Origin: Planctomycetia bacterium | GTDB taxonomy: Bacteria; Planctomycetota; Planctomycetia; Pirellulales; UBA1268 | DNA: 64,000 nt | Reading direction: 5' to 3' | Assembly (NCBI GenBank): GCA_014192425.1 | Contig: BJHK01000008.1 | Coordinates: forward strand, 1 to 64,000 | Part shown: in pieces, positions 1 through 9,722 of the stretch | Position numbering within the stretch: position 1 is the stretch's first letter | Layout: each line of letters starts with the position of its first letter | Made by a program: the position numbers and the translations under genes | The notes under the pieces: model-generated | What the model was told of the DNA's origin: nothing | Databases searched by the model: none | The model's input: the letters and a program-made list of their open reading frames with translations, nothing else

Positions 1-2
1 CG

Positions 3-1217
3 GTCGGCCGCGAGATCTGGTCGCGGGACGGCGACGGGTTCTTGAGGTACACCGAGTACGACGCCCAGACCGGCGCCGTCGTGAAGAGCATCGTGGACGT
101 CGACACCTCGCGCACGGCCGACTTCCCAGCGCAAAGTCTCCCCACCGGCTGGCTCACGCCCACCGGCGGCGGCCTCCACCTCGTGACGACACACGAAGTG
201 GACCGCCTCGGCCGGATCACCAAGGCCACCGACCCGAATGGCAACGTCACGTTCACCGTCTACGACGACGTCAACCACGCGACGCGGACCTACGTCGGCT
301 GGAACGCCACGGCGGGAACTACCACCGGCCCGATCCAAGTCTCGCGCCGCGACCTCTCGGGCACCTACACCGAGAGTCTCACCTACTCGGCCGTGCCGGC
401 CGTAGACGCCCAGGGCCGCCCGACGGGCACCGAACTGATCACCAACATGCAATCGCTCACGCGGTCGCTTGTGAACGCGGCCGGCCAGGTGATCGCCGTG
501 GACCGCTACACGAATCTCGACGGCCTCACTTACTCCACGGCCACCGCCACCCTCGGCCTCGAAGGCGAAAACTACCTCCGCACGCTCTACGCCTACAACA
601 ACCAGGGCCAGGTAGACCGCCTCCAAAACCCCGCCGGCACGATCACGATCTCGGCCTACGACGGCCTCGCCCGGCTGACGGCGACGTACGTGGGTACGAA
701 CGACTCGACGACCAACGGCTTCAAGTGGACTCCCTCGAATGCCGCCCCAACCTCGAACATGGTCCAAGTCGCCGCCAACGAATACGACAACGGCGGCGTC
801 GGCAACGGCAACCTCACAAAATCCACGCTGTTCCCTGGGGGCAGCGCTTCCCCGCGCGTCGTCCAAAACGCCTATGATTGGCGAAACCGGCTTGTCGCGA
901 CGAAGTCTGGCGCTACAGGCAGCCTCGCCACGGAATCCCCGTCCGTGAACCGTCCGCTTTCGTTCACCGACTACGACAACCTCGGCCGCGTGACCGGCAC
1001 GAGCGTGTACGACGGCGACGGCAGCTGGGTGATCGACGCGAACACCGACGGCGTGCCCGACAAGCCCGTCGCAGGACTCCTGCGCAGTTCACAGGTCTCG
1101 CTCTACGACGCGCAGGATCGGGTCTTCCGCACGCAAGAAGTGTTCGTCGATCAGACCACGGGCGCCGTCGACACGCCCCGCCTGACGACCAAGGAAAAGG
1201 ACAGGCATAATCGTTGA
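3..1217 (+). pseudogene. RHS/YD-repeat protein, partial and truncated
   Basis: The reading frame is open from the first bases of the window, so the 5' end lies outside it. At least seven YD-type repeats are visible, for example TEYDAQTG, TDYDNLGRV, NAYDWRNRL and SLYDAQDRV, as in RHS/YD-repeat surface or polymorphic-toxin proteins. The frame ends abruptly at about 1190-1217, where YD-like sequence gives way to a short basic tail (KEKDRHNR) and a stop. There is no RHS core terminus and no toxin domain. The break coincides with the motif GGAAAAGGACAGGCAT, which also ends the second RHS fragment at 3182-3361. I read it as the remnant of a larger gene cut by a mobile-element end. It could be a silent cassette or simply dead sequence. 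Confidence 0.8.
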
Positions 1218-1282
1218 CGACCGGCCACGGGGGCAGTAGGATACGGCCGTTCAGTACCCCAAGTCCTGCAGGAGGCCCCGCG

Positions 1283-2341
1283 ATGACGATGCCCAGGCGG
1301 CAGTTGGTGGACGTCGCGGTCACTCGCTACTACCACTGCATTTCCCGCTGCGTCAGGCGGGCCTTCCTCTGTGGCGAAGGCGTGACGCACCGTAAGGCCT
1401 GGATCGAAGCCCGGCTCGAACTTCTCGCCAAGCATTTCGCCATCTCCGTCTGCGGCTTCGCAATCCTCGACAACCACCTGCACGTCCTCTGCCGCCTCGA
1501 CCCCGGCGTGGCGGACGGCTGGAGCGATGAAGACGTCGTCCGCCGCTGGATCGCCGTCTACCGCCCCTCCTGTCTCGACGTCGATAATCCGGCGACCGTT
1601 CAGGCCTGGATCGACCACCAGTGCCGAGACACCGCCCGCGTGGCCCGCTACCGCGCCAGGCTCCAAGACCTCGGCTGGTTCATGAAGGCCCTCAAAGAGC
1701 CGCTCGCGCGACTCGCCAACAAAGAAGACGACTGCAAGGGCACGTTCTGGGAAGCCCGTTACAAGTCGATCGCCATCCTCGACGAACAGGCCCTGCTCGC
1801 GACCTGCACCTACATCGACTTGAACCCCGTGGCCGCGGGCATCGCCAAAATCCCCGAAGACGCCCCGCACACTTCGATCAAGCAGCGGGTCGATCATGCC
1901 CGCAGGAACGGCGACCTCGACACACTCCAGGCCGCCGCAGCGGCCAAGTTCGTCGCCGCCGCCAGACTCGAAGCCGACCTCGAGCAATCCCACTGGCTCT
2001 GCCCGCTCCAGGATCGAAAGGCTCCCGGTACAGATTGCGCGGCCGCAACCCGCGAAGGGATGCTGCCCGGGTTTTCCCTGTCGAGCTACCTCGCGCTCGT
2101 GGACTGGACGGCCCGGCTCTGCCGCACGGGCAAGGCACGCATCACGCAGGAAGTCGCCGGCATCATGACCCGGCTCGGCACGAGCCCCGAATACTGGTAG
2201 TCACACCTCCAAAAGCTTCTCGGCAAGACCCGCTGGCTCGGCAGCTACTGTGCAACGAGCGCCGAGCGACTCAAGTCGATCGCTGTGAACCACGGCGTCC
2301 ATCACGTGGACAACGCCCTCGGCTGCCTGGCCACGGGATAG
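1283..2341 (+). pseudogene. REP-associated tyrosine transposase (RAYT/Y1) with in-frame TAG
   Basis: The HUH motif of the Y1/IS200-like family is present (NHLHVL, near residue 70) with the downstream tyrosine segment TYIDLNPVAAG. These enzymes nick and rejoin single-stranded REP-type hairpins. The start is ATG 1283, preceded by GGAGG at 1271-1275. The first stop is TAG at 2198-2200. The same frame continues for 46 more codons to TAG 2339-2341 and reads convincingly as the family C-terminus (GKTRWLGSYC, then VHHVDNALGC). A single CAG to TAG change after EYW would explain this. The gene is probably inactivated, or makes a protein lacking about 46 residues. Its left boundary adjoins the truncated RHS gene. 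Confidence 0.82.
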
Positions 2342-2569
2342 ATGCTGGCCAATCGGCCCCAGCGAACTGCATGAACGCGGGAGCAGTCGGCCACGCGCGT
2401 TCGTTTGCGGCACAATACACCAGGAGCTTCCGCAGCGTGAGAGATCACCGCGTGTCACGTTCTGCCCGACTCCAGCAACCACCCAAGCACTCGTGGTACA
2501 CTCTTCACCATTCGATTCGTCGCGAGTGAGCCGACAATCAGGGTCTCCCTTCCCTCAACGGCAAACCCA
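2342..2569. other. Intergenic stretch before antitoxin gene
   Basis: About 230 bases between the transposase remnant and the antitoxin gene, less G+C-rich than the flanks. It presumably carries the promoter of the antitoxin-toxin pair, but I could not pick convincing -35/-10 hexamers. No coding potential was recognised. Confidence 0.4.
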
Positions 2570-2770
2570 ATGAATGCACCCGACCAGGTCTTGTTTGACA
2601 AGATCAAACAACTTCTCCCGCAGCGGCTGGCCGAGGTGGAGGACTTCGTAGACTTTCTGCGCACTCGTGAGAATGAGCAGCGGCTAGCGCTCGCCGCGGC
2701 CAAAGCCAGCGAAGCCAGCTTTGCGCAAGTCTGGGACAATGACGATGATGCGGCCTACGACCGCATGTGA
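2570..2770 (+). CDS. Antitoxin of a MazF/PemK-type pair (DUF2281/VapB-like)
   Basis: A small acidic protein of 66 residues. Its N-terminal half (KIKQLLPQRLAEVEDFVDFL) is characteristic of short antitoxins of the DUF2281/VapB group, and the tail (DDDAAYDRM) is the acidic C-terminus commonly found next to MazF/PemK toxins. It would bind and neutralise the toxin encoded immediately downstream. Its TGA overlaps the GTG start of the toxin (ATGTGA), indicating translational coupling. No DNA-binding N-terminus of the AbrB type is apparent. The partner toxin is interrupted, so this antitoxin may be a relic. Confidence 0.7.
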   Translation: MNAPDQVLFDKIKQLLPQRLAEVEDFVDFLRTRENEQRLALAAAKASEASFAQVWDNDDDAAYDRM

Positions 2771-3123
2771 CAGAAATGACCATCGCTTCGAGGTTCGACT
2801 TCGGCGACGTGGTGCTCGTGCCATTTCCGTTCACTGATCAATCGGGCACAAAGAAGCGGCCGGCCGTCGTCGTCTCAATCGTCGACTTTAATTCCAGTCG
2901 AAGGGACATCGTGATCATGGCGATCACGAGCCAGATGCGAGCGACGCTTGGCTACGGCGAGGCCATGGTCGATGGCTGGTGAGCCGCTGGACTCATCAAG
3001 GCATCGGTGCTCAAGCCGGTCTTCAGCACCATCGAGCAGGGGCTTGTCATTCGCGTCATGGGCCACCTTTCTGCTGCCGACTTGCAGACGCTGCAAAAGC
3101 TGCTCCGAAATGTGATCGGGTGA
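2767..3123 (+). pseudogene. MazF/PemK-type endoribonuclease toxin with in-frame TGA
   Basis: The N-terminal part carries the MazF/PemK signature (GDVVLVPFPFTD, then KKRPAVVVS) typical of sequence-specific mRNA interferases. The frame is stopped by TGA at 2980-2982 after DGW, but the same frame continues without further stops for 46 codons to TGA 3121-3123. That extension reads as the remaining family sequence (AAGLIKASVLKPVFSTIEQG, ending LQKLLRNVIG). The total of about 118 codons matches full-length toxins. A single nonsense substitution, for example CGA to TGA, explains this. Start is GTG 2767, overlapping the antitoxin, or ATG 2776. Probably inactive, since the C-terminal strands and helix are needed for the fold and dimer. 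Confidence 0.78.
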
Positions 3124-3482
3124 GCCATCGCTTGGCGTTCTTGGCGGTGCTGTGCCACGAATAGAGGCGCATGCGCAGTGCGACGCCCAGGGCCGCCCGA
3201 CGGGCACCGAGCCGATCACGAACATGCAGTCGCTCACGCGATCGCTCATGAACGCAGCCGGCCAGGTGATCGCCGTGGACCGCTACACGAACCTCGACGG
3301 CCTTACCTACTCGACGGCCACCGGCACCCTCGGCCTCGAAGGCGAAAACTACCTCCGCACCAAAGGAAGGAAAGGAAGGAAAAGGACAGGCATTATCCGC
3401 AGCGAACGGCCGCGGGAGTCGGAGGGTGCGGGCGGTCGTTACCCCCGAATCCTCGAGGAGCCTCCGGCTGGCTGGCGGGCAT
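3124..3482. other. Non-coding stretch with RHS debris and GGAAA repeats
   Basis: This interval lies between the toxin remnant and the HEPN gene. It contains the RHS fragment at 3182-3361, then a short purine run of GGAAA-like units (3362-3385), then GGAAAAGGACAGGCAT as at the end of the first RHS fragment. Nothing else was recognised. Confidence 0.6.
3182..3361 (+). pseudogene. Second RHS/YD-repeat fragment, duplicate of 405-584
   Basis: These 180 bases repeat positions 405-584 at about 92% identity by hand count (14 differences). Both encode the segment from DAQGRPTGTE to GENYLRT. Only this piece is present, with no start or stop of its own. After GENYLRT the copy runs straight into GGAAA repeats and GGAAAAGGACAGGCATTATC. 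Several of the differences change the amino acid, so the copy is not under strong purifying selection. Confidence 0.8.
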
Positions 3483-3899
3483 TCATGCCCCGGTCGGCAC
3501 GAGCGGCTTCGCCACGGCGACGGTCTTGCGGGCGATGTCACGGGCCGTGATCGCGTCCTGCCGGGTGTAGAACCCGGACGGCGTCAGGTCCTCGGCGCCG
3601 TAAAACGCCAGTTCGCGGTCGCGGCGAAGCGTCCGCGAGCCCGTCGCCAAGGCTTCGACGTGCGGCTGAACAGACAGGGGAAGCCTCGATGTTTCCGCCA
3701 CGAGAACCTCCGACACGTCGTGGATCCGCGGCGGCTCGATCCCGGCGACCCGCAGCAGGCCCTTGAGCGCCAGCTCGACGACTTCCTGCGACTCGCGCAC
3801 GACATCCGCCCAGCTCTGGGCGCTGAAGAGTGCATCGAGCGCCGCCAGCCGCGCCGTCGCCCTGCGGATGTAATCGGCTCCCAATTCAGGGCTGCGCAT
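3483..3899 (-). CDS. HEPN-domain protein, putative toxin of HEPN-MNT pair
   Basis: A 138-residue all-alpha protein in the HEPN family (PF05168-like). Recognisable segments are RESQEVVELALKGLLRVAGI with PPRIHD following it, and a C-terminal region with ELAFYG. HEPN proteins paired with nucleotidyltransferases act as RNases that the nucleotidyltransferase AMPylates or otherwise silences. The canonical R-x4-6-H RNase motif is not obvious, so catalytic activity is uncertain. ATG 3899 was chosen because GAGG precedes it by six bases, and it overlaps the end of the upstream nucleotidyltransferase gene by 14 bases. An ATG at 3905 is the alternative. Confidence 0.72.
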   Translation of the reverse strand: MRSPELGADYIRRATARLAALDALFSAQSWADVVRESQEVVELALKGLLRVAGIEPPRIHDVSEVLVAETSRLPLSVQPHVEALATGSRTLRRDRELAFYGAEDLTPSGFYTRQDAITARDIARKTVAVAKPLVPTGA

Positions 3900-4509
3900 C
3901 GGCATCCTCGTCAATCCAGTAAGGCTGGCCCTGGGACATGCGGCGCACCAGCCTGCCGGCGGCGATGCGTTCGCGGATTGCAATCAGCCGTCGCGAGACC
4001 GCCAGGCTCCGGTCGTAGAGCACGATGCCGCAGACGGCGGCCTCCGCCCAGCTTCCCGACACGCGGGCGCCAGCCGTGGGGAGATGCACGACGTGGAGGT
4101 CGATCGCGCGGCCATTCCACGCCGCCGCCCGTCCCTCCCACTCCCGGTAGAGTCCGCGGGTGATCGGCCGCTCCGGCCCGACCACCGCGAGCAGGTCGAT
4201 GTCCGAACCGGTCGTGTGCTCGCCCCGGGCGAACGACCCGTACAGCAGCACGCCCTCCAGATCGTCCCCAAGCCATGCGCGGATCGCCAGGACGACGCCC
4301 GAGTCGTCAAGGCCGCCGGCGCCCGGGGCGGCAAGCGTGCGACCGCACCAGTCGTTGAGCGACACGCCGGCCGCGAGTGCATCCCGCCGCAGCACGTCAT
4401 GGAGCCGCGTGTCGAGACGGAGGACGAACCGACCGGAAGGCGGTGCCCCGGCGCGCCGCGCGGAACGCGTCGCCAAGCCGCTTCGTCGGGATGTGATACT
4501 GCGAGGCAT
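3886..4509 (-). CDS. MNT-type nucleotidyltransferase with N-terminal RHH-like segment
   Basis: A 207-residue protein. Residues about 91-107 carry the minimal nucleotidyltransferase motif, GS followed by DID at 103-105, preceded by VLLYG and followed by LLAVV. This is the antitoxin half of HEPN-MNT modules. Unusually, residues about 28-60 (FVLRLDTRLHDVLRRDALAA, then GVSLNDW) resemble the ribbon-helix-helix/HicB C-terminal DNA-binding unit. That suggests the antitoxin also represses its own promoter. The downstream HEPN gene overlaps its 3' end. No Shine-Dalgarno sequence precedes ATG 4509, and an inverted repeat lies 3 bases upstream. The RHH assignment is by pattern only. Confidence 0.72.
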   Translation of the reverse strand: MPRSITSRRSGLATRSARRAGAPPSGRFVLRLDTRLHDVLRRDALAAGVSLNDWCGRTLAAPGAGGLDDSGVVLAIRAWLGDDLEGVLLYGSFARGEHTTGSDIDLLAVVGPERPITRGLYREWEGRAAAWNGRAIDLHVVHLPTAGARVSGSWAEAAVCGIVLYDRSLAVSRRLIAIRERIAAGRLVRRMSQGQPYWIDEDADAQP

Positions 4510-4511
4510 GA

Positions 4512-4532
4512 GAAGATGATATCACCGTCTTC
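4512..4532. promoter_or_regulatory. Inverted repeat at start of RHH-MNT gene, candidate operator
   Basis: Arms GAAGA (4512-4516) and TCTTC (4528-4532) enclose the perfect 8-bp palindrome TGATATCA (4517-4524). The site begins three bases upstream of the ATG of the nucleotidyltransferase gene on the minus strand. An RHH protein binding here would block transcription of its own operon. Confidence 0.4.
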
Positions 4533-4622
4533 TGGGCCGTGCCATCATGGGTGCCGGCCTCGTTCCTGCGCGGCACCTACGGCGGGGTGCCGCGGCCCAG
4601 CAGCGTCGGTCGGGGCACGGCG

Positions 4623-5527
4623 TCAGCGGCCCGACTGCTCCAGCAACTGCACCGTCCAGGGCGTCGTGAAGTCGGCCCGCTCGAGGTCGATCCCGGCGGT
4701 GACGACCGCGGCCACGAGCGCAGCGAACGGGCCACGGGCCGGATCGTGACCGCAGACGACGGTGTCGGCGTCGATCGCACGCGGGTCGCTGGCGAGCGGT
4801 GCGAGGACGCGGGCCGCGTCCTCCGCACGCCCCGGACAGACGAGCGTTCGCGACCAGATGCGGCCGGCGGCGAAGGAGGCCGGCTCTGCGGTCCCCAGCG
4901 CCACGAGCTGCCCCTCGCGCAGGATCGCGATGTCGGTGAACAACGCCGGCACGACGGCATCGTCGATCGCCGCCACGACCGTGCGGCCCATCAAAACCGC
5001 GTCTTCCAGCAGCCGCTCCAGGTCGGCCCGCTCCAGCGGGTCGAGGCCGGCGAACGGATCGTCGAGCAGCAGCACCTGCGGATCGTGGAGCAGCGCGCTG
5101 GCGACGAGCAGCCGCTTGGCCGGACCCGACGGCAGGACGTCGAGCGGTTCGTCGGCCCGGCGGGAGAGATCGGCCATGGCGAGCGCCCTATCGACCGCTG
5201 AGCGCAGCGCGACGCCGCGCAGCCCGGCCGTCGTCGCGAGCAGTTCGAGAAACTCCCCCACGCGCAGGTCGGCCAGGTCGGGCATCCTATTGGGCACGTA
5301 GCCGATCAGCCGGCGGACGGCGGCGGCGGCGCGGCGGGCCGACTGGCCGGCGACGACGACGTCGCCGGAATGGATCGGGATCGCCGTCGCCGCAGCGGCG
5401 AGCAGCGAACTCTTGCCCGCGCCGCTCCTGCCGATCAGGGCCAGGCCGCGGCCCGCGGGCACGTCGAGCGACACGCCGTCCACGACCGCCACGCCGCCGC
5501 GGTCAACCCGCAGTCGGTCGCAGCGGA

Positions 5528-5531
<4 letters not shown>
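4623..5531 (-). CDS. ABC transporter ATP-binding protein, degenerate signature
   Basis: A 302-residue nucleotide-binding subunit. Walker A is GRSGAGKS (residues 34-41) and Walker B is VLLLDDP (153-159). The signature loop is LPSGPAKR rather than LSGGQ, and the usual catalytic glutamate after Walker B is aspartate (D158). The domain ends near residue 215, and the remaining 85 residues are of unknown role. No permease gene is adjacent. The ATG overlaps the trpE stop codon (ATGA), so the two are translationally coupled. The substrate cannot be inferred. Reduced or altered ATPase behaviour is possible given the motif changes. Confidence 0.85.
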
Positions 5532-7087
<1,556 letters not shown>

Positions 7088-7251
7088 CTGGACTGGAGGC
7101 TGACAGGCTCGGGCGGGCCGGCACCCGGGCCTGTGAGACTACCCGTGGCCGCGGCCGCCAACAACACGCCCGCCGCCCCCTGCCGGGAAATCCCCCGCGC
7201 CTGCGGGACGCCTGTCCGCTATGATTCCTCCGATCTCGGCGGGAGTTTTTC
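7088..7251. other. Divergent trpE/mcsA intergenic region
   Basis: 164 bases between divergent start codons, which must hold promoters for both genes. GGGAG lies about 8 bases before the mcsA ATG. No trp leader peptide or attenuator was recognised on the trpE side. Confidence 0.4.
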
Positions 7252-7803
7252 ATGAAGTGTCAGAAGTGCGACAAGCCGGCGGTGTTCCATATCACCGAAC
7301 TGGAGACGGGAGACGTCCGCGAAGTCCACCTCTGCGAGGATCATGCCCGCGTCTACCTCAACCAGTCGGAGGGGGGCGGCGACGAGGAGTCGGCCACGGA
7401 GACCGGCGCCGTCGAAGGGGGGCTCCCCGGACCGCTCGGCGTCGGTCAGACCGCCGGCGAACTGGCGATCCTCGACCAGAAATCCTGCCCGATGTGCGGG
7501 ATCACGTTCTTCGAGTTCCGCAACCAGGGCCGGCTCGGCTGCCCGCACGACTACGTCCACTTCGACAAGGAACTGGAGCCGCTGATCGCCAACATCCACG
7601 GCGCGACGACGCACACGGGCCGGCGGCCCTCGCGGCCGGCAGATGGCCCGTTGCCCGAGGGCACCGAGGAACTGACCGGCCTGATCGGGCTGCGGCGCGG
7701 CATGAAGGAGGCGATCGCCTGCGAGGACTACGAGAAGGCGAAGGAGGACCGCGACGCGATCCGTGGCATCGAAGACCGCTGGCTCGGTGCCCCTGCCTCC
7801 TGA
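7252..7803 (+). CDS. mcsA: McsA-like zinc-finger activator of arginine kinase
   Basis: A 183-residue protein with paired CxxC zinc-binding motifs (MKCQKC at the N-terminus, CPMC near residue 80) and further Cys/His pairs (LCEDH, GCPHD). The C-terminal UvrB/UvrC-like motif is MKEAIACEDYEKAKEDRDAI. In Bacillus, McsA activates the protein-arginine kinase McsB and acts in heat and oxidative stress. The next gene encodes McsB, as expected for a pair. A Shine-Dalgarno sequence (GGGAG) precedes ATG 7252. Confidence 0.88.
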   Translation: MKCQKCDKPAVFHITELETGDVREVHLCEDHARVYLNQSEGGGDEESATETGAVEGGLPGPLGVGQTAGELAILDQKSCPMCGITFFEFRNQGRLGCPHDYVHFDKELEPLIANIHGATTHTGRRPSRPADGPLPEGTEELTGLIGLRRGMKEAIACEDYEKAKEDRDAIRGIEDRWLGAPAS

Positions 7804-7825
7804 TCCTGCGCCCATCGCCCCGGCC

Positions 7826-8920
7826 ATGAAACACGCCATGAAGCACCCCATGAAACTCGAATCGCTGACCCAGGCCGTGGGCGAATGGCTGCGCGGCACC
7901 GGGCCGGAATCGGACATCGTCATGAGCAGCCGCGTCCGGCTGGCCCGCAACGTGGCCCACTACCCGTTCGTCAGCCGTGCCTCCGAGCAGGACCGGGCCG
8001 ACATCGAGCGGTTCCTGCACGAGCGGATTGCCGCCGCGCCGGTGGGCAGGCAGCTCGAGTACATCGACGTCGGCCGGCTGGAGGAGATCGACCGCCAGTT
8101 CCTCGTCGAGCGGCAGCTCATCAGCCGCGAGCTGGCGGAAGCCCAGGGCGCGCGGAGCGTGGCGATCGATGGCCGCGAGCAGGTCAGCCTGATGATCAAC
8201 GAGGAGGACCACCTGCGGATCCAGTGCATGCACAGCGGCCTCGACCTGGAGGGCGTCTGGAAGCAGATCAAGGGGGTGGACGAGCAGATCGAGAAGGTCG
8301 TTCCCTACGCCTTTCATCCGCAGTTCGGCTTCCTCACCGCCTGCCCGACGAACGTCGGCACCGGGATCCGGGTGAGCGTGATGCTCCACCTGCCGGCGCT
8401 CGTCATCACCCGGCAGATCGACAAGGTTTTCCGCAGCCTGCACAAGATCTCCCTGGCCGTCCGCGGCCTGTACGGGGAGGGCTCGCAGGCGACGGGCGAC
8501 TTCTACCAGATCTCCAATCAGACCACGCTCGGCCGCACCGAGGAGGAGCTCGTCGAGCAGGTCGGCGACGTGGTGCCCGTCCTCATCGACTACGAGCGCC
8601 GGGCCCGCGAGTTCCTCGTCCGCGAGACGCAGCAAAACGTCCACGACCAGGTGAGCCGGGCCTACGGCATCCTGCGGACGGCGCAGACGATCAGCGCCGA
8701 GGAGACGATGCAGCTCTTGTCCCGCGTCCGCATGGGCGTGCTCCTCGGCCTCATCGGCGACGTGAAGATCTCCGACATCAACGTGCTCCTCGTCCGCACG
8801 CAGCCGGCCCACCTGCAGAAGCTCCGCGGCCTCGAGCTCGACACGAAGGACCGCAACATCGAGCGCGCCCGCTACCTGCGGCAGCACTTCGAGGCCGGCG
8901 GTTCCGGCTCCACGAACTGA
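7826..8920 (+). CDS. mcsB: Protein arginine kinase McsB
   Basis: A 364-residue member of the phosphagen kinase family. It shows the substrate/ATP-site segments SSRVRLARN (residues 34-42), NEEDHLRIQ, CPTNVGTGIRVSV and a C-terminal NVLLVRTQPAHLQ. McsB phosphorylates arginine residues, marking proteins for ClpCP in Gram-positives. Start: several in-frame ATGs occur at 7826, 7838 and 7850 after the mcsA stop; 7826 was chosen, without a clear ribosome site. An upstream GTG at 7763 would overlap mcsA. Neither ctsR nor clpC is adjacent. Confidence 0.92.
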   Translation: MKHAMKHPMKLESLTQAVGEWLRGTGPESDIVMSSRVRLARNVAHYPFVSRASEQDRADIERFLHERIAAAPVGRQLEYIDVGRLEEIDRQFLVERQLISRELAEAQGARSVAIDGREQVSLMINEEDHLRIQCMHSGLDLEGVWKQIKGVDEQIEKVVPYAFHPQFGFLTACPTNVGTGIRVSVMLHLPALVITRQIDKVFRSLHKISLAVRGLYGEGSQATGDFYQISNQTTLGRTEEELVEQVGDVVPVLIDYERRAREFLVRETQQNVHDQVSRAYGILRTAQTISAEETMQLLSRVRMGVLLGLIGDVKISDINVLLVRTQPAHLQKLRGLELDTKDRNIERARYLRQHFEAGGSGSTN

Positions 8921-8967
8921 ATGTCGCGCCGTCGCAGCCGACACGGCGTCTGCTCCGGCTTACGGTC

Positions 8968-8984
8968 GCCGGGCGGAGCCCGGC
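8968..8984. terminator. Hairpin between convergent mcsB and coaD
   Basis: A stem of GCCGGGC (8968-8974) and GCCCGGC (8978-8984) closes a GGA loop in the 148-base gap between convergent genes. There is no T-tract, so it is only a candidate for 3'-end formation. Confidence 0.35.
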
Positions 8985-9068
8985 TCCGCGCATGCGATGC
9001 CTGCACCGTTGTAGGTGCTGCGGTGCCGGTGGATCGGCAGAAAGCTGACTGACCATCGCACGCCGGCC

Positions 9069-9572
9069 TCAGCCGGGGAGCTTGGCCCGCAGCGCCTCCA
9101 CGACGGGGGCGGGTACGAACCGCAGCAGCCGCTCGTCGTCCGCCAGCGGCGTGATCTGCTTGAGCAGCGACGACGAGATGTGGGAGTAGGCGGCGTCGGC
9201 CATGAGAAACACCGTCTCGACGTCCGGGTCGAGCTTGCGGTTGGCGAGCGTCATCGTGAACTCGGCCTCGATGTCGGTCAGCGACCGGACGCCGCGCAGC
9301 AGCACGGTGGCACCCTGCTCGCGGACGAACGTCACCGACAGGCCGCTGAACCGCTCGACGCGCACGTTCGGCAGCCCGGCCACCGCCGCGCGGACGAGCC
9401 GCACCCGCTCCTCCAGGGAGAACAGCGGCTGCTTGTCGGGGTTGATGCCGACGCCGACCACGATGGTGTCGAAGAGCCGGCTGGCCCGCCCGATCACGTC
9501 GAGGTGGCCGAGCGTGATCGGATCGAAGGAGCCGGTGTAGACGGCGATGCGGGCCGGGCTCGCGCTGGACAT
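9069..9572 (-). CDS. coaD: Phosphopantetheine adenylyltransferase
   Basis: A 167-residue nucleotidyltransferase of coenzyme A synthesis, transferring AMP from ATP to 4'-phosphopantetheine. The N-terminal motif TGSFDPITLGHLDVI contains the T/HxGH nucleotide-binding signature. RGVRSLTDIEAEFTMTLANR and the terminal SSSLLKQI (position of the ISST-x-R motif) are also family hallmarks. ATG 9572 gives the normal family length; an in-frame upstream ATG at 9638 would add 22 unlikely residues. It is the only gene in its unit. A GC-rich hairpin lies in its leader. Confidence 0.93.
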   Translation of the reverse strand: MSSASPARIAVYTGSFDPITLGHLDVIGRASRLFDTIVVGVGINPDKQPLFSLEERVRLVRAAVAGLPNVRVERFSGLSVTFVREQGATVLLRGVRSLTDIEAEFTMTLANRKLDPDVETVFLMADAAYSHISSSLLKQITPLADDERLLRFVPAPVVEALRAKLPG

Positions 9573-9596
9573 GGGCCGAATACTCCGGGGCTGGGC

Positions 9597-9619
9597 GGGC
9601 CGGGCCGCCGGCCCGGCCC
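9597..9619. promoter_or_regulatory. Strong GC hairpin upstream of coaD
   Basis: GGGCCGGGCC (9597-9606) and GGCCCGGCCC (9610-9619) form a perfect 10-bp stem with a GCC loop, 25 bases upstream of the coaD ATG. There is no T-run on the coding side, so it is not a classical terminator. Its role is unknown. Confidence 0.4.
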
Positions 9620-9722
9620 GAAAAGGCCGCTCCGGCAATCCGTCTCCCGACGGGGAACCGATTATGGTATGGATTCAGCGCTGGGGGCGAAATCCCCGCC
9701 CCGGACCGGAGGTTGGCCGCAC

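Noticed and set aside
2198-2982. Stop-codon recoding (TAG and TGA read as sense)
   Set aside because: Two different stops in two decaying mobile genes are better explained by nonsense mutation; housekeeping genes here show no internal stops and use TGA, TAG and TAA as terminators.
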